Shown here: piece after piece, positions 34,924-43,905 of the stretch | How the letters are laid out: every line of letters starts with the position of its first letter | How positions within the stretch are numbered: position 1 is the first letter of the stretch | Assembly (NCBI RefSeq): GCF_008386395.1 | Contig: NZ_CP043761.1 | Location: forward strand, 434,001-498,000 | Length of the DNA: 64,000 nt | Direction: 5' to 3' | DNA from: Paenibacillus sp. 37 | GTDB lineage: Bacteria; Bacillota; Bacilli; Paenibacillales; Paenibacillaceae | The notes under the pieces: model-generated | Told to the model about the DNA's origin: nothing | Seen by the model: only the letters and a program-made list of their open reading frames with translations | Databases searched by the model: none | Translations under genes and position numbers: made by a program

Positions 34924-36279
34924 TTGCGTGAACGGATGAGCATGGAAAAGGAAGAAGCAGATGTCGTTATCGTGGGTGGAGGTCCAGCGGGTATAGCGGC
35001 AGCCATTGCCGCTGGAAGACAGGGTGTCCGCACAGTCCTGGTAGAGCGATACGGATTCGTTGGTGGGATGTCCACTGCCGCTATGGTTTATCCCTGGATG
35101 ACTTTCCATACGGAACGTGGGGAGCAGGTCATTCAAGGCATTGCGCAGGAGATTGTGGATCGTTTGCAGATGCGTGGCGGCTCCCCGGGGCATTTGCGTG
35201 ATACGGTTGGATTTGTGCACAGTGTCACACCGTACCATCCAGCCATCTTTCAGGTGGTTGCGGCAGAGATGTTGCAGGAGGCTGGTGTCCGGCTGTTATT
35301 GCACAGCTTCGTGGATGAAGTGGTCGTTGGGGATGATCGGGTGAAAGCGGTGCGAGTGACAAACAAGTCTGGACGAAAGGAGTTTCAGGCGAACGTATTC
35401 GTGGATGCAAGCGGTGATGCGGATCTGGCTTATCTTGCAGGGGCTTCGGTGGCGAAGGGGAGAGATGGCGATAACCAGTCTCAGCCGATGACCATGAAAT
35501 TTCGCATGCGTGGTGTGGATCTTGGACGAGTGAAGCAATACATGCAGGAGCATCCGGAGGATTTCTATGTGAAAACGCCTTTTGCAGAGCTGGACAGTAT
35601 TCCGTTAACCGGGGTGAGCGGCTTCTATTCCCAATGGAAAAAAGCGGGTGTGCCGATTAATCGCGACCAAGTGCTGTTTTTTACCGGACCGGCTGACGAT
35701 GAAGTGCTGATTAATTGTACCCGGGTGCAGGGACTCGATGCGACGGATGCCGAGGATCTGACCTCTGCTGAACAGGAAGGGAGGAAGCAGGTACTGATGA
35801 TCGCTGAGTTTTTGCAACGTGATGTGCCTGGATTCGAACGGGCTTCCATCTCAGCGGTAGCACCTCAGATTGGTATCCGTGAATCCAGGCGAATTATAGG
35901 TCATTATGCGTTGACCCAGGCGGATGTGGTCGCAGGACGGAAGTTCGAGGATGTGATTACCAGAAGCGGTTATCCGATTGATATTCATGACCCTTCGGGT
36001 CAAGGTGTTGTGGCTGCCTTTATAGAAGGAGATGGGGCGTACGATATTCCGTATCGCTGTCTGATCTCTCGCAACATCCGCAATCTGCTGGCGGCAGGAC
36101 GCTGCATCTCCACCACACATGAGGCGCATGCAACGACAAGGCTGACGCCAAGCTGTATGGCTACCGGGGAGGCCGCCGGGACAGCAGCTGCACTAACCGT
36201 GAAGATGAAGCTTGATCCGGTGGGACTGCCAATTGAGCTGCTACAGGCGGAATTACGTCACAACGGAGCGGCGATCTAG
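34924..36279 (+). CDS. FAD-dependent oxidoreductase (FAD_oxidored family)
   Basis: The TTG at 34924 has AAGGAGG eight bases upstream and gives 451 residues; the longer frame from 34867 lacks a site. The Rossmann FAD motif is at residues 13-40 (ADVVIVGGGPAGIAAAIAAG). Other FAD contacts include VDASGDADLAYLAGAS and, near the C-terminus, NLLAAGRCISTTHEAHATTR. Such proteins are common in carbohydrate-use clusters of Paenibacillus, though their substrates are mostly unknown. It is the last gene of the importer operon and probably oxidises the imported compound or a product. Confidence 0.85.
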   Translation: MRERMSMEKEEADVVIVGGGPAGIAAAIAAGRQGVRTVLVERYGFVGGMSTAAMVYPWMTFHTERGEQVIQGIAQEIVDRLQMRGGSPGHLRDTVGFVHSVTPYHPAIFQVVAAEMLQEAGVRLLLHSFVDEVVVGDDRVKAVRVTNKSGRKEFQANVFVDASGDADLAYLAGASVAKGRDGDNQSQPMTMKFRMRGVDLGRVKQYMQEHPEDFYVKTPFAELDSIPLTGVSGFYSQWKKAGVPINRDQVLFFTGPADDEVLINCTRVQGLDATDAEDLTSAEQEGRKQVLMIAEFLQRDVPGFERASISAVAPQIGIRESRRIIGHYALTQADVVAGRKFEDVITRSGYPIDIHDPSGQGVVAAFIEGDGAYDIPYRCLISRNIRNLLAAGRCISTTHEAHATTRLTPSCMATGEAAGTAAALTVKMKLDPVGLPIELLQAELRHNGAAI

Positions 36280-36397
36280 CGGATGAGCTGATTGTGGGCA
36301 AAATTGGGCGGATTGGACTAAGTATTAGTCTTGGGAGCGGCATGAATCATTAATAGTAGGCGTGGATGTTTATTTAATTCGCGGATGGCATTAGTTT

Positions 36398-36590
36398 TAA
36401 CGAACCTGAGACGTCTAATTTGTGGCTATAAGTTGAAATGAAAAATGTAACGAATCTCAGTGAAGTTATTTTACTCAAAAACCTGAAATACGGCGTAATA
36501 GCGGGATGAATCGGATGAATAGAGCGTCTACGATTCGTTAGATTAGAAACTGTCCTCAAAATGGCTAAATAAGCTTCCCACGGTTCGTTA
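36398..36590. repeat. TAACGAAYC repeat cluster, 50 bp spacing
   Basis: The 349 bp gap between the FAD oxidoreductase and the glnP-like gene has no ORF worth calling. The 9-mer TAACGAAYC occurs forward at 36398 and 36448 and inverted (GRTTCGTTA) at 36532 and 36582, exactly 50 bp apart in each pair. The units also share a trailing pattern such as GAGACG or GTGGGAAGC followed by ATTT. It looks like an intergenic palindromic repeat family rather than a gene. Confidence 0.65.
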
Positions 36591-36609
36591 GAACATCGGT
36601 GGGAAGCTC
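36570..36609 (-). terminator. Hairpin after the glnP-like gene, probable terminator
   Basis: On the minus strand, GAGCTTCCCAC pairs with GTGGGAAGCTT and is followed by ATTTAG. The T-tract is weak. The hairpin loop contains one of the inverted TAACGAAYC repeats. Confidence 0.5.
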
Positions 36610-36628
36610 GTTTCATTCATTCAGTCAT

Positions 36629-37279
36629 TCAATTCATGCGTGCCTCAAGTCGTCTTGCGACAATGGACAGCGCGTAGTTGATCACAAAATACAATACGGC
36701 TGCGAGCAGCAGGGCCGGGATAATATAATCAAAACTTTGACCGCCAAGGATCTGCACGTTGTGCATCAGCTCCGGCAGAGAGATGATGATCGCCAGTGAA
36801 GTATCCTTTAGGAGTGAGATGAATTGGCTGACCATCGGCGGGGACATGCGGCGTAGCGCCTGTGGCATGATGATGCCACCGAGGGTCTGCATGTAGCTCA
36901 GGCCGGAAGAACGGGCAGCTTCCACCTGACCGCGCTCAACGGATTTCAGACCGCTACGGACGATTTCGGCAATCATCGCGCCTTCAAACAGACTCAGTCC
37001 AACAACTGTGGACCAGAAGACGGACATTTTAATCCCGAGCTGTGGAAGTACCATGTGAATGAAGAAAATGATGAGCAACAGCGGCAGATTCCGAATCGTA
37101 TCCACGATCACCGCCACGATCTGTGACAGAACAGGGATGCGAGTAAACCGGACCGTACCCAGCACGGTGCCGAGTATGAAGCTGAATACAATGGATAGCC
37201 CTGCTACCTGCAGGGTGATCAGGAATCCGTGAAGCAGGAAACGAAGGTTGGGCCACGCATAGGCCCCGCTAAAGTCCAT
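36629..37279 (-). CDS. glnP: Polar amino acid ABC transporter permease, GlnP-like
   Basis: 216 residues, His/Glu/Gln/Arg permease class: about five transmembrane segments and the EAA loop VERGQVEAARSSGLSYMQTL followed by GG. It lies last in a four-gene set on the minus strand (ATPase, binding protein, permease, permease), the same order as glnQHMP of B. subtilis. A 223 bp gap before it has no visible terminator. It should import glutamine or a related amino acid. Confidence 0.87.
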   Translation of the reverse strand: MDFSGAYAWPNLRFLLHGFLITLQVAGLSIVFSFILGTVLGTVRFTRIPVLSQIVAVIVDTIRNLPLLLIIFFIHMVLPQLGIKMSVFWSTVVGLSLFEGAMIAEIVRSGLKSVERGQVEAARSSGLSYMQTLGGIIMPQALRRMSPPMVSQFISLLKDTSLAIIISLPELMHNVQILGGQSFDYIIPALLLAAVLYFVINYALSIVARRLEARMN

Positions 37280-37502
37280 ATTTTATTAGCCTCCTTCTGT
37301 ATGCAGGAATGGAATATCGAAGATCAATAGATGGGGCATGGACTGTGTACAAAGCAACTCAAGCACCGTAGCAGTGAATTACAATATGCACTGTGACATG
37401 ATCACCAATGCCAGCAAAACACAGACGATCCAGTACTCATTTAAACCACATGGGCAAGCCAATATATTTCCCTAAAAACCTGCGCTGGTACAAGTTAATC
37501 TG

Positions 37503-38225
37503 TTACATGGTGACCTGACCTGCCGATTTGTTCTTCTTCGTTTTGCCCTTGGTGTTGCGAGCCTCTGCATCGCTCTGTCCAAACCTGCGCTCCATATAAT
37601 GCACCAGAAAGCTGAGTGGTAGAGTCAGCACCAGATAGAACAGGGCAACAATGGTGTACACACTTAGCGGCTGGAACGTATCCGAGTTAACCAAGTCGGC
37701 AAAATACATAAGATCCATTCCGGCAACAACGGCAAGAATAGATGAGTTTTTGACCAAATTGATGAACTGGTTGCCGATGGACGGCAGTACAATCTTGATG
37801 GCCTGGGGCAGAATGATCAGATTCATGGCCTGTACATAGGACAAGCCGGAAGACCTTGCTGCTTCCAGTTGTCCGCGCGGCACCGTCTGAATGCCCGCTC
37901 GGATCGCTTCGGCAATGAAAGCGGCGGTGTAGATGGTCAGACCCAGAGTACCGGAGACAAATCCATCCAGCGAGATGCCTAGTGCAGGCAGTCCGAGATA
38001 GAAGAAAAACACAACCAACAGCAAGGGGATGTTTCGGATAAATTCCACAAAAGCCGTGCCAATCCAATTCAGCGGTTTCACAGGGGATATCCGAAAGATC
38101 GCCAGGATCGCGCCAAGGATAAAGCTGCCAATGAGAGCCATAATGCTCACTTGAATGGTATTCATGAACCCTTCCAGAAAACGATCCGAGTGTCGCATCA
38201 GTACGCTGAAATCCAATGTGCCCAT
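37503..38225 (-). CDS. glnM: Polar amino acid ABC transporter permease, GlnM-like
   Basis: 240 residues of the same permease class, with the EAA loop VPRGQLEAARSSGLSYVQAM. The start MGTLDFSVLMRHSDRFLEGF is typical. A basic Lys-rich tail (KGKTKKNKSAGQVTM) extends beyond the usual end. It lies 102 bp after the binding protein gene. Confidence 0.87.
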   Translation of the reverse strand: MGTLDFSVLMRHSDRFLEGFMNTIQVSIMALIGSFILGAILAIFRISPVKPLNWIGTAFVEFIRNIPLLLVVFFFYLGLPALGISLDGFVSGTLGLTIYTAAFIAEAIRAGIQTVPRGQLEAARSSGLSYVQAMNLIILPQAIKIVLPSIGNQFINLVKNSSILAVVAGMDLMYFADLVNSDTFQPLSVYTIVALFYLVLTLPLSFLVHYMERRFGQSDAEARNTKGKTKKNKSAGQVTM

Positions 38226-38327
38226 ATAGGCAAAGCCTCCGTTCTCCAGATGTAGAAACGGCGATTACGTCTGCTCATGCATCGCATCCAGCAGACGAAT
38301 TCGCCGCGTGCTCATCATTAATCGGGG

Positions 38328-39170
38328 TTACTCGGGCTTTGAGCCCAGCCATTTCTCATGTAATGTGTCATATTCCCCGCTGTCTTTCATGCTTTTGAGC
38401 AGCTTGTTGACTTCTTCCACGAAGGCGGTGTCGCCTTTGCGAATGGCCATACCATAAGGTTCACTTGTGAAATTGCCACCAACCAAATGGAAACTGTTAT
38501 CCGTCTGTTGCATGCCGATGAGGATGATGTTATCTGTGGTCAGCGCTTCGCCTTTACCTGCTTTGAGAGCAGTGAATGCATCCTGATAGTTATCGAATTC
38601 AAGGACCTCAGCATCCGGGGCTTTCTCGCGAATGTTCTGAGCGGATGTGGAGCCTTTCACCGCGAGTACTTTCACTCCGCTGAGGCTTTCCAGGCCGGTA
38701 ATCGCACTGTCGTTTTTCACCAGCAGGGATTGGCCTGCTTCAAAATAAACATCACTGAAATCCACCTGTTCTTTACGCTCATCCGTAATTGTCATTGTGG
38801 CGATGATGATATCGATGTCTCCATTTTGCAGCATGGGAATGCGCGTCTTGGAAGTGACCTCTTTCAGCTCGACCTTTGTCTCATCTCCAAGGATCTGTTT
38901 GGCGAGTGCCTTGGCGATATCAATATCGAATCCTTCAACGTTGCCACTTGCGGGATCTTTCAAGCCAAACAGCTTCGTATCGTATTTCACACCGGCGATG
39001 AGCTTGCCGCGTTCCTTAATCTGCTCTATTGTTCCTTTGGCTACGGCATCTCCGCCAGAACCGCCACTACCGCCGCTACTGCTATTCTCCTCACCTGTAC
39101 TGCAACCGGACAATACAAGCGAGAGAATGAGGACAAGCATAAATGATGGCCATTTCAATAATTTCTTCAT
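38328..39170 (-). CDS. glnH: Amino acid ABC transporter substrate-binding lipoprotein, GlnH-like
   Basis: 280 residues with a lipoprotein signal (ILSLVLSGC, Cys23), then a Ser/Gly-rich linker and the SBP_bac_3 fold: GKLIAGVKYDTKLFGLKDPA, GFDIDIAKALAKQILGD, and the Arg-Met-Thr segment TITDERKEQVDFSDVYFEAG. The acidic and polar binding pocket fits glutamine, glutamate or aspartate. It lies between the ATPase and permease genes. Confidence 0.9.
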   Translation of the reverse strand: MKKLLKWPSFMLVLILSLVLSGCSTGEENSSSGGSGGSGGDAVAKGTIEQIKERGKLIAGVKYDTKLFGLKDPASGNVEGFDIDIAKALAKQILGDETKVELKEVTSKTRIPMLQNGDIDIIIATMTITDERKEQVDFSDVYFEAGQSLLVKNDSAITGLESLSGVKVLAVKGSTSAQNIREKAPDAEVLEFDNYQDAFTALKAGKGEALTTDNIILIGMQQTDNSFHLVGGNFTSEPYGMAIRKGDTAFVEEVNKLLKSMKDSGEYDTLHEKWLGSKPE

Positions 39171-39209
39171 GAATAAAGACCCCTTTCAAAATGGAATAGT
39201 GGATTATTC

Positions 39210-39938
39210 TCAATGATGAATCAGACGGCTCAGGAATTGCTGTGCTCGTTCTTCTCTGGGGTTGTCAAAAAATTCAGCAGCGTTGGCCTCTTCTACAATT
39301 CGGCCTTCGTCCATGAAGATGACCCGGTCCGCAACTTCGCGGGCGAATCCCATCTCATGGGTAACAACGACCATGGTCATGCCATTATGGGCAAGGGAAC
39401 GCATAACATCGAGGACTTCCCCGATCATCTCGGGATCGAGAGCAGAGGTAGGTTCGTCAAAAAGCATGATTTTGGGCTCCATGGCGAGTCCTCTGGCGAT
39501 GGCTACCCGTTGTTGCTGTCCACCGGACAACTGGGAGGGATAACTGTCTGCTTTGTCGGCAATGCCCACCCGGGTCAGATACTTCATTGCTGTTGCGGCT
39601 GCCTGTTCTTTGGGTTGTTTGCGCACCTTCATGGGTGCAAGGGTAATGTTATCGATGACTTTTTTGTGAGGATAAAGATTGAAGTGTTGAAATACCATGC
39701 CGATGTCACGGCGGAAGAGGTTAATGTCCACCTTTTTCTGATGTAGAGGGACCCCACTGACAACAAGTTCGCCTTCGGTAATGGTCTCCAGGCGGTTAAT
39801 ACAGCGGAGTAATGTGCTTTTGCCGGAGCCGGAAGGTCCGATAATGACGACGACTTCTCCTTCTTCAATGTGAAGATGGATATCCTTGAGGACATGAAAA
39901 TGACCGAAATGCTTCTGGACACCCCTAAATTCAATCAA
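39210..39938 (-). CDS. glnQ: Amino acid ABC transporter ATPase, GlnQ-like
   Basis: The TTG at 39938 has AAAGGATGGGG upstream; the ATG at 39962 is earlier but has no site. It has 242 residues: Walker [11 protein letters not shown]-loop, signature [14 protein letters not shown], Walker [13 protein letters not shown], and H-loop [13 protein letters not shown]. It powers the import complex encoded downstream. It is the first gene of the operon and has a GlnR/TnrA-type site about 110-126 bp upstream. Confidence 0.92.
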   Translation of the reverse strand: MIEFRGVQKHFGHFHVLKDIHLHIEEGEVVVIIGPSGSGKSTLLRCINRLETITEGELVVSGVPLHQKKVDINLFRRDIGMVFQHFNLYPHKKVIDNITLAPMKVRKQPKEQAAATAMKYLTRVGIADKADSYPSQLSGGQQQRVAIARGLAMEPKIMLFDEPTSALDPEMIGEVLDVMRSLAHNGMTMVVVTHEMGFAREVADRVIFMDEGRIVEEANAAEFFDNPREERAQQFLSRLIHH

Positions 39939-39962
39939 GAGTACACCCCATCCTTTCTGCAA

Positions 39963-40418
39963 CGTCTGTGTGTAAAAGGGAGAATAAGGAATAAATTGAA
40001 ACTAGTTATTTAATCATACATAGTCATCCTGCTTATGGCAATTGGTTTGTGATAAAACATGACATAAGTAATAGGTTACCTAGGGCTATAGCCAGAAAAT
40101 ATGTTATATATCTGTCATGTTATTAAATACCTTGTGACGAATCCTGACAGAAAAATGAATCTATTCTCCTAGTTGTTTTCCAACCTTTGGAATAGTTGTA
40201 TAGAGTATACTGAAAGTGATGTTTGATTTATGACTCTGATTAACAAAACAAATAGCATCAAGTTCCACGTGTACATGGCAAGAAAGCTCAACCCTACATG
40301 TCATGCCATTGATATGATGGAGCGAGAGAGCGTCCGTTTGAACGCAAGTAAGGAAAGTAAAAGCAATGTATTGATCCCATAACAATTCCATTACATGTAG
40401 AGAGGATGATTCTGCACG
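39963..40418. other. Divergent control region between glnQ and the GH28 gene
   Basis: About 455 bp with no convincing ORF. It holds the GlnR/TnrA box (40048-40064) and a small palindrome TAGGT-T-ACCTA just after it. The first 200 bp next to glnQ are AT-rich, as expected for promoters. No cre site or riboswitch was recognised. A frame on the minus strand (40161-40433) has no ribosome binding site and is not called. Confidence 0.5.
40048..40064. promoter_or_regulatory. GlnR/TnrA-type nitrogen control box upstream of glnQ
   Basis: TGTGA-TAAAACA-TGACA matches TGTNA-N7-TNACA at all defined positions. It lies 110-126 bp before glnQ. The match fits nitrogen control of a glutamine importer. It is also about 355 bp upstream of the divergent GH28 gene, too far to be its main control. 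Confidence 0.7.
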
Positions 40419-42032
40419 ATGAATACATATCACTCCCCAATGTCGACAGGAGCAAGTGCCCAGTCCGATGTTCGAGATTATGAAGCCAATTTGCCTGTCA
40501 TTCCTGCTCAGGATTTTCAGCTTACAGACTATGGAGCTGTTGGAGACGGCGTAACAGATAATACGGAGATGTTCCGACTTGCCATCGCTTCGTGTGCTGA
40601 AGCAGGAGGTGGAAGAATCGTAATTCCTGCCGGGGTATGGCTCACAGGTCCGATTGTAATGCGCAGCCGTATCGAACTACATGTGGAAGCAGGGGCACTG
40701 GTTACATTTAGCCGAGATTTTGATCAATACCCATTAATTGCATCAAGCTTCGAAGGCTGGCAGGTGGTACGCTGCCAATCCCCGATCGATGGAGATCAAC
40801 TGGAGGATATTGCGATTACTGGTGAGGGGATATGGGATGGCGGCGGGGAGGCATGGCGTCCGGTAAAACGCTCCAAAATGACCACTTCACAATGGAACCA
40901 ATTGGTCGCTTCCGGTGGTGTTGTAGAGCAATCCGGCGGAGAGGAAGAAATCTGGTGGCCTACCACAGCTGCACTTGAGGGCGGCACTATCGCGAATCGA
41001 ATGCATGAGGAGCAGGTACGTGATGTCGCTGCCTATGAAAAAGTCAGAGACTTTTTACGTCCCAACATGGTCAGTTTACGGAGATGTAACCGGGTATTGC
41101 TGGACGGTCCAACGTTCCAGAACTCGCCTGCATGGAATCTGCACCCCTGGGCATCTGAGCATGTCACCATTCGTAACGTGAGTGTGCGGAATCCGTGGTT
41201 TTCTCAGAATGGAGATGGGCTGGACATTGAATCCTGCCGTCATGTGGTAGTGGAGAATAGTGTATTCGATGTCGGTGATGATGCGATCTGTCTGAAATCA
41301 GGCAAGGATGCCGAAGGCCGTGAACTGGGTCTGCCATCGGAGTACATCACCATTCGGGATTGCACGGTGTATCACGGTCATGGCGGGTTTGTAATTGGCA
41401 GTGAAATGTCCGGCGGTGTGCGGCATGTGCGTGTGTCGGATTGTACGTTTATCGGCACGGACATAGGACTTCGCTTCAAAAGCGCACGTGGGCGCGGCGG
41501 AGTGGTTGAGGACATTCAGATTGAGCGCATATATATGAAAGATATCATTATGGAAGCCATCTCGTTTTCCTTTTTCTATGCAAATCAGGAAGGGTCTGCC
41601 CGGGGCAGTGATCTGTCTCAGGAGATTAGCGAAGAGACGCCGGTGTTCCGGGATATTCGAATATCGGATGTGGTCTGTGCCGGTGCTGACACTGCGTTGC
41701 TTGTGAGTGGATTGCCGGAACTGCCTTTGGATGGGGTGATCATCCAGCGTTACAACGTGCAAGCTCGCAGTGGTATCCAATGTGCTCATGCAAAACATCT
41801 GCATATCGCGGAATTGCAGGCGCAGATCACCGAAGGTCCGTTGGTTCATTTGCACCAGTGTAAAGGGGCCGAATTAGAGAGCATTCAGGGCAAAGGTGCA
41901 GATGGCCGACTTCTGATGGTGACTGGACACGAGTCCGCAGGCATTGTATGTCGTGAAGGCGATGCAGAAACTGAAGGTCGTCAGATCTCTGTGGGTCCTG
42001 AAGTACGAAGTGGCGTGATCATTCGCAGGTAA
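40419..42032 (+). CDS. Glycoside hydrolase family 28 (polygalacturonase-like)
   Basis: 537 residues with a right-handed beta-helix fold. The opening FQLTDYGAVGDGVTDNTEMF is typical. GH28 active-site motifs are in order: NGDGLD (264-269), GDDAICLKSG (286-295), GHGGFVIGSE (320-329) and RFK (352-354). No signal peptide is seen, so it probably acts inside the cell on imported oligogalacturonides or rhamnogalacturonan fragments. The ribosome binding site is weak (AGAGG 13 bases before the ATG). An AraC regulator gene is convergent with it. Confidence 0.9.
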   Translation: MNTYHSPMSTGASAQSDVRDYEANLPVIPAQDFQLTDYGAVGDGVTDNTEMFRLAIASCAEAGGGRIVIPAGVWLTGPIVMRSRIELHVEAGALVTFSRDFDQYPLIASSFEGWQVVRCQSPIDGDQLEDIAITGEGIWDGGGEAWRPVKRSKMTTSQWNQLVASGGVVEQSGGEEEIWWPTTAALEGGTIANRMHEEQVRDVAAYEKVRDFLRPNMVSLRRCNRVLLDGPTFQNSPAWNLHPWASEHVTIRNVSVRNPWFSQNGDGLDIESCRHVVVENSVFDVGDDAICLKSGKDAEGRELGLPSEYITIRDCTVYHGHGGFVIGSEMSGGVRHVRVSDCTFIGTDIGLRFKSARGRGGVVEDIQIERIYMKDIIMEAISFSFFYANQEGSARGSDLSQEISEETPVFRDIRISDVVCAGADTALLVSGLPELPLDGVIIQRYNVQARSGIQCAHAKHLHIAELQAQITEGPLVHLHQCKGAELESIQGKGADGRLLMVTGHESAGIVCREGDAETEGRQISVGPEVRSGVIIRR

Positions 42033-42184
42033 AAGGTATGTAGTAGGTTTATACAAGTTGGTCCAATTCAGCCGTAGTGGCGTAGCCATAGATCCAGTAA
42101 TCGCAATGTCTTTTGATACTAAGGAGTACGTAAACTCTGGAGCGAGGCTACCCACTCGGCTTTTATATGAAGTTATCTGATGAT

Positions 42185-43036
42185 CTACCGGTGTTCCTTG
42201 CGATAGCGCAGCGGTGTTGTACCGGTAACCTGTTTGAATGTTTTGTTAAAATGAGCCGTATGCTCAAATCCTACCTTCTCAGCGATCATCTGGACACGCT
42301 CTTGTGTGGACAGCAATCTTCGTTGTGCCTCCCGGACACGAACAACACGCAAATATTCGCTAAACCGAAACCCGGTAAAACGGCTGAACATTCGGCTCAG
42401 ATAGGATGGACTGATATAAAAACGATTTGCTGCACCCTCCAGCGTAAGTGGTTGGGTGTAGTTGCTGTTCACATATGTAACGATTTCACTGATTTTGTCC
42501 TGCATCGGATGCAAAGGACCGGGGCATGATTGCCGAATATCCTCCTCCACCCGATGAATACGGATCAAAAGTTGGGCAAGCAGACTTCTGACCGCAATCT
42601 CATAGTGAGGGCGTCGCTCTTTGCATTCTTGCAGCATCTGCCACAATATACGCTCCATCTCGGGCTGCTCCGCTTCAGGCAGTCGAAGGAGTCTTGAACA
42701 ATTAAAAGGCAACAGACCACATATGCCAAGCTCCATCCCCGTTGCAAAAGCAGGAGAAAAACCAATTAAAATCCGTTCGAAGCCAGGAATACTTCCTTTG
42801 GAGGTGCTATGTACATCGTTTGGGTTAATCAGAATAAAATCACCCTTGCGGGCAGACAGTATCTGACCATTCATGGAATAAACGCGTTCACCTTCAAGCA
42901 GGTAATACAGTTCGTAGAATGGATGAGCGTGAGGCTGAGGCATACCGTTCCCATCATGTCTGCGCATATGTTCAATGGTAAATGAATGTTCACCGATTCG
43001 ATATTTGGGTCCAATCCGATCTTCTATGAGACTCAT
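42185..43036 (-). CDS. AraC-family regulator with N-terminal cupin sensor
   Basis: The start is the ATG at 43036 (GAGGGGAGC upstream); the longer frame from 43084 runs into the control region. It has 283 residues: cupin AraC_binding domain (HAHPFYELYYLLEGERVYSM) and C-terminal double HTH (ANRFYISPSYLSRMFSRFTG, then AEKVGFEHTAHFNKTFKQVT). It probably controls sugar-use genes such as the neighbouring GH28. A perfect cre site lies 67-81 bp upstream, suggesting CcpA repression in glucose. Confidence 0.9.
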   Translation of the reverse strand: MSLIEDRIGPKYRIGEHSFTIEHMRRHDGNGMPQPHAHPFYELYYLLEGERVYSMNGQILSARKGDFILINPNDVHSTSKGSIPGFERILIGFSPAFATGMELGICGLLPFNCSRLLRLPEAEQPEMERILWQMLQECKERRPHYEIAVRSLLAQLLIRIHRVEEDIRQSCPGPLHPMQDKISEIVTYVNSNYTQPLTLEGAANRFYISPSYLSRMFSRFTGFRFSEYLRVVRVREAQRRLLSTQERVQMIAEKVGFEHTAHFNKTFKQVTGTTPLRYRKEHR

Positions 43037-43102
43037 GGTACAGCTCCCCTCTGCTTCACGGATTAACAACGATATCCATATCATAACGGAACATCCATCT
43101 TT

Positions 43103-43117
43103 TTGTAAACGCTATCA
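43103..43117. promoter_or_regulatory. cre site (CcpA box) upstream of the AraC regulator
   Basis: TTGTAAACGCTATCA matches the WTGNAANCGNWNNCW consensus at every position. Confidence 0.7.
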
Positions 43118-43292
43118 TTGGAAATGAAATATTTCTTTAATCATATGTAAAATACCGTGAGACCGAATCTGGCATGGCCCATATGTGCTGTCAAGGTGAC
43201 AAAACTTGAATGATGTTTTAGAGTAGGGGGAGAGAGGCGAAACTCTGGTTAAGGAGTGTCTCCAATATGATGTAGAAGGAAGGAAACAGGTT

Positions 43293-43754
43293 ATGACGAC
43301 ACATGAATTATCGCCATTGGTTGCTGCGCTTAATATGCAGCCTCACGTTGAAGGCGGTTGGTATAAGGAAGAATGGAAGGCATCTTATCAGATTCCACAG
43401 TCCGTTCTGCCGGATACATACTCCGGCCCACGATTCTCGGCAAGTTCCACGTATTTCCTGCTACACGCACATGAAATCTCCGAGTGGCATACGGTTCTGT
43501 CCGATGAACTTTGGCTGTGGCACAGCGGCAGTCCAGTTGAACTGAAGCTGGGCGGCAACGGAGAGAACCCGGAGAACGAGGAAGTTCTTGTTCTGGGTAT
43601 GGATATTGCTGCAGGTCAATCACCACAGGTGCTCGTTCCAGCCGGCGTATGGCAGACAGCACGCCCGTTGGGTGATGAGCCTGTACTGGTCACTTGCGTA
43701 GTTGCGCCAGGTTTCCACTTTGATGATTTCAAGCTGGTATCCAAAAGCGAATAG
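43293..43754 (+). CDS. Cupin protein, DUF985 (Cupin_5) family
   Basis: 153 residues: LNMQPHVEGGWYKEEWKASY at the N-terminus, the central SSTYFLLHAHEISEWHTVLS and WLWHSGSP, and VPAGVWQTARPLGDEPVLVT near the end, as in the DUF985 cupins. These small proteins are related to epimerase-type cupins; no activity is assigned. AAGGAAGG precedes the ATG. Single gene with a strong terminator. Confidence 0.87.
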   Translation: MTTHELSPLVAALNMQPHVEGGWYKEEWKASYQIPQSVLPDTYSGPRFSASSTYFLLHAHEISEWHTVLSDELWLWHSGSPVELKLGGNGENPENEEVLVLGMDIAAGQSPQVLVPAGVWQTARPLGDEPVLVTCVVAPGFHFDDFKLVSKSE

Positions 43755-43767
43755 GTTTTGATATGTG

Positions 43768-43813
43768 AAAATCCCGATTGGAGATGCTCAGAGCATCCGA
43801 ATCGGGATTTTTT
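43768..43813. terminator. Bidirectional terminator
   Basis: AAATCCCGATTGGAGATGCTC pairs imperfectly with GAGCATCCGAATCGGGATTT and is followed by TTTT. It lies between the convergent cupin and anti-sigma genes. Confidence 0.85.
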
Positions 43814-43905
43814 GGGATTGAGCGTATTAAGTATGCTGAGGTCTATGCCTAGTTCAGGGATAGATCATTCCCTTTTGGATCAGCATCACTTTTAGCGATG
43901 ACGGA

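Noticed and set aside
36398..36590. CRISPR array
   Set aside because: The repeated unit is only about 9 bp, occurs in both orientations, and has no uniform spacer/repeat structure or cas genes.
38487..39146. 219-residue plus-strand ORF
   Set aside because: It is antisense to the glnH-like gene, which has clear family motifs.
40161..40433. 90-residue minus-strand ORF between glnQ and GH28
   Set aside because: No ribosome binding site, overlaps the GH28 start, and no protein-like pattern.
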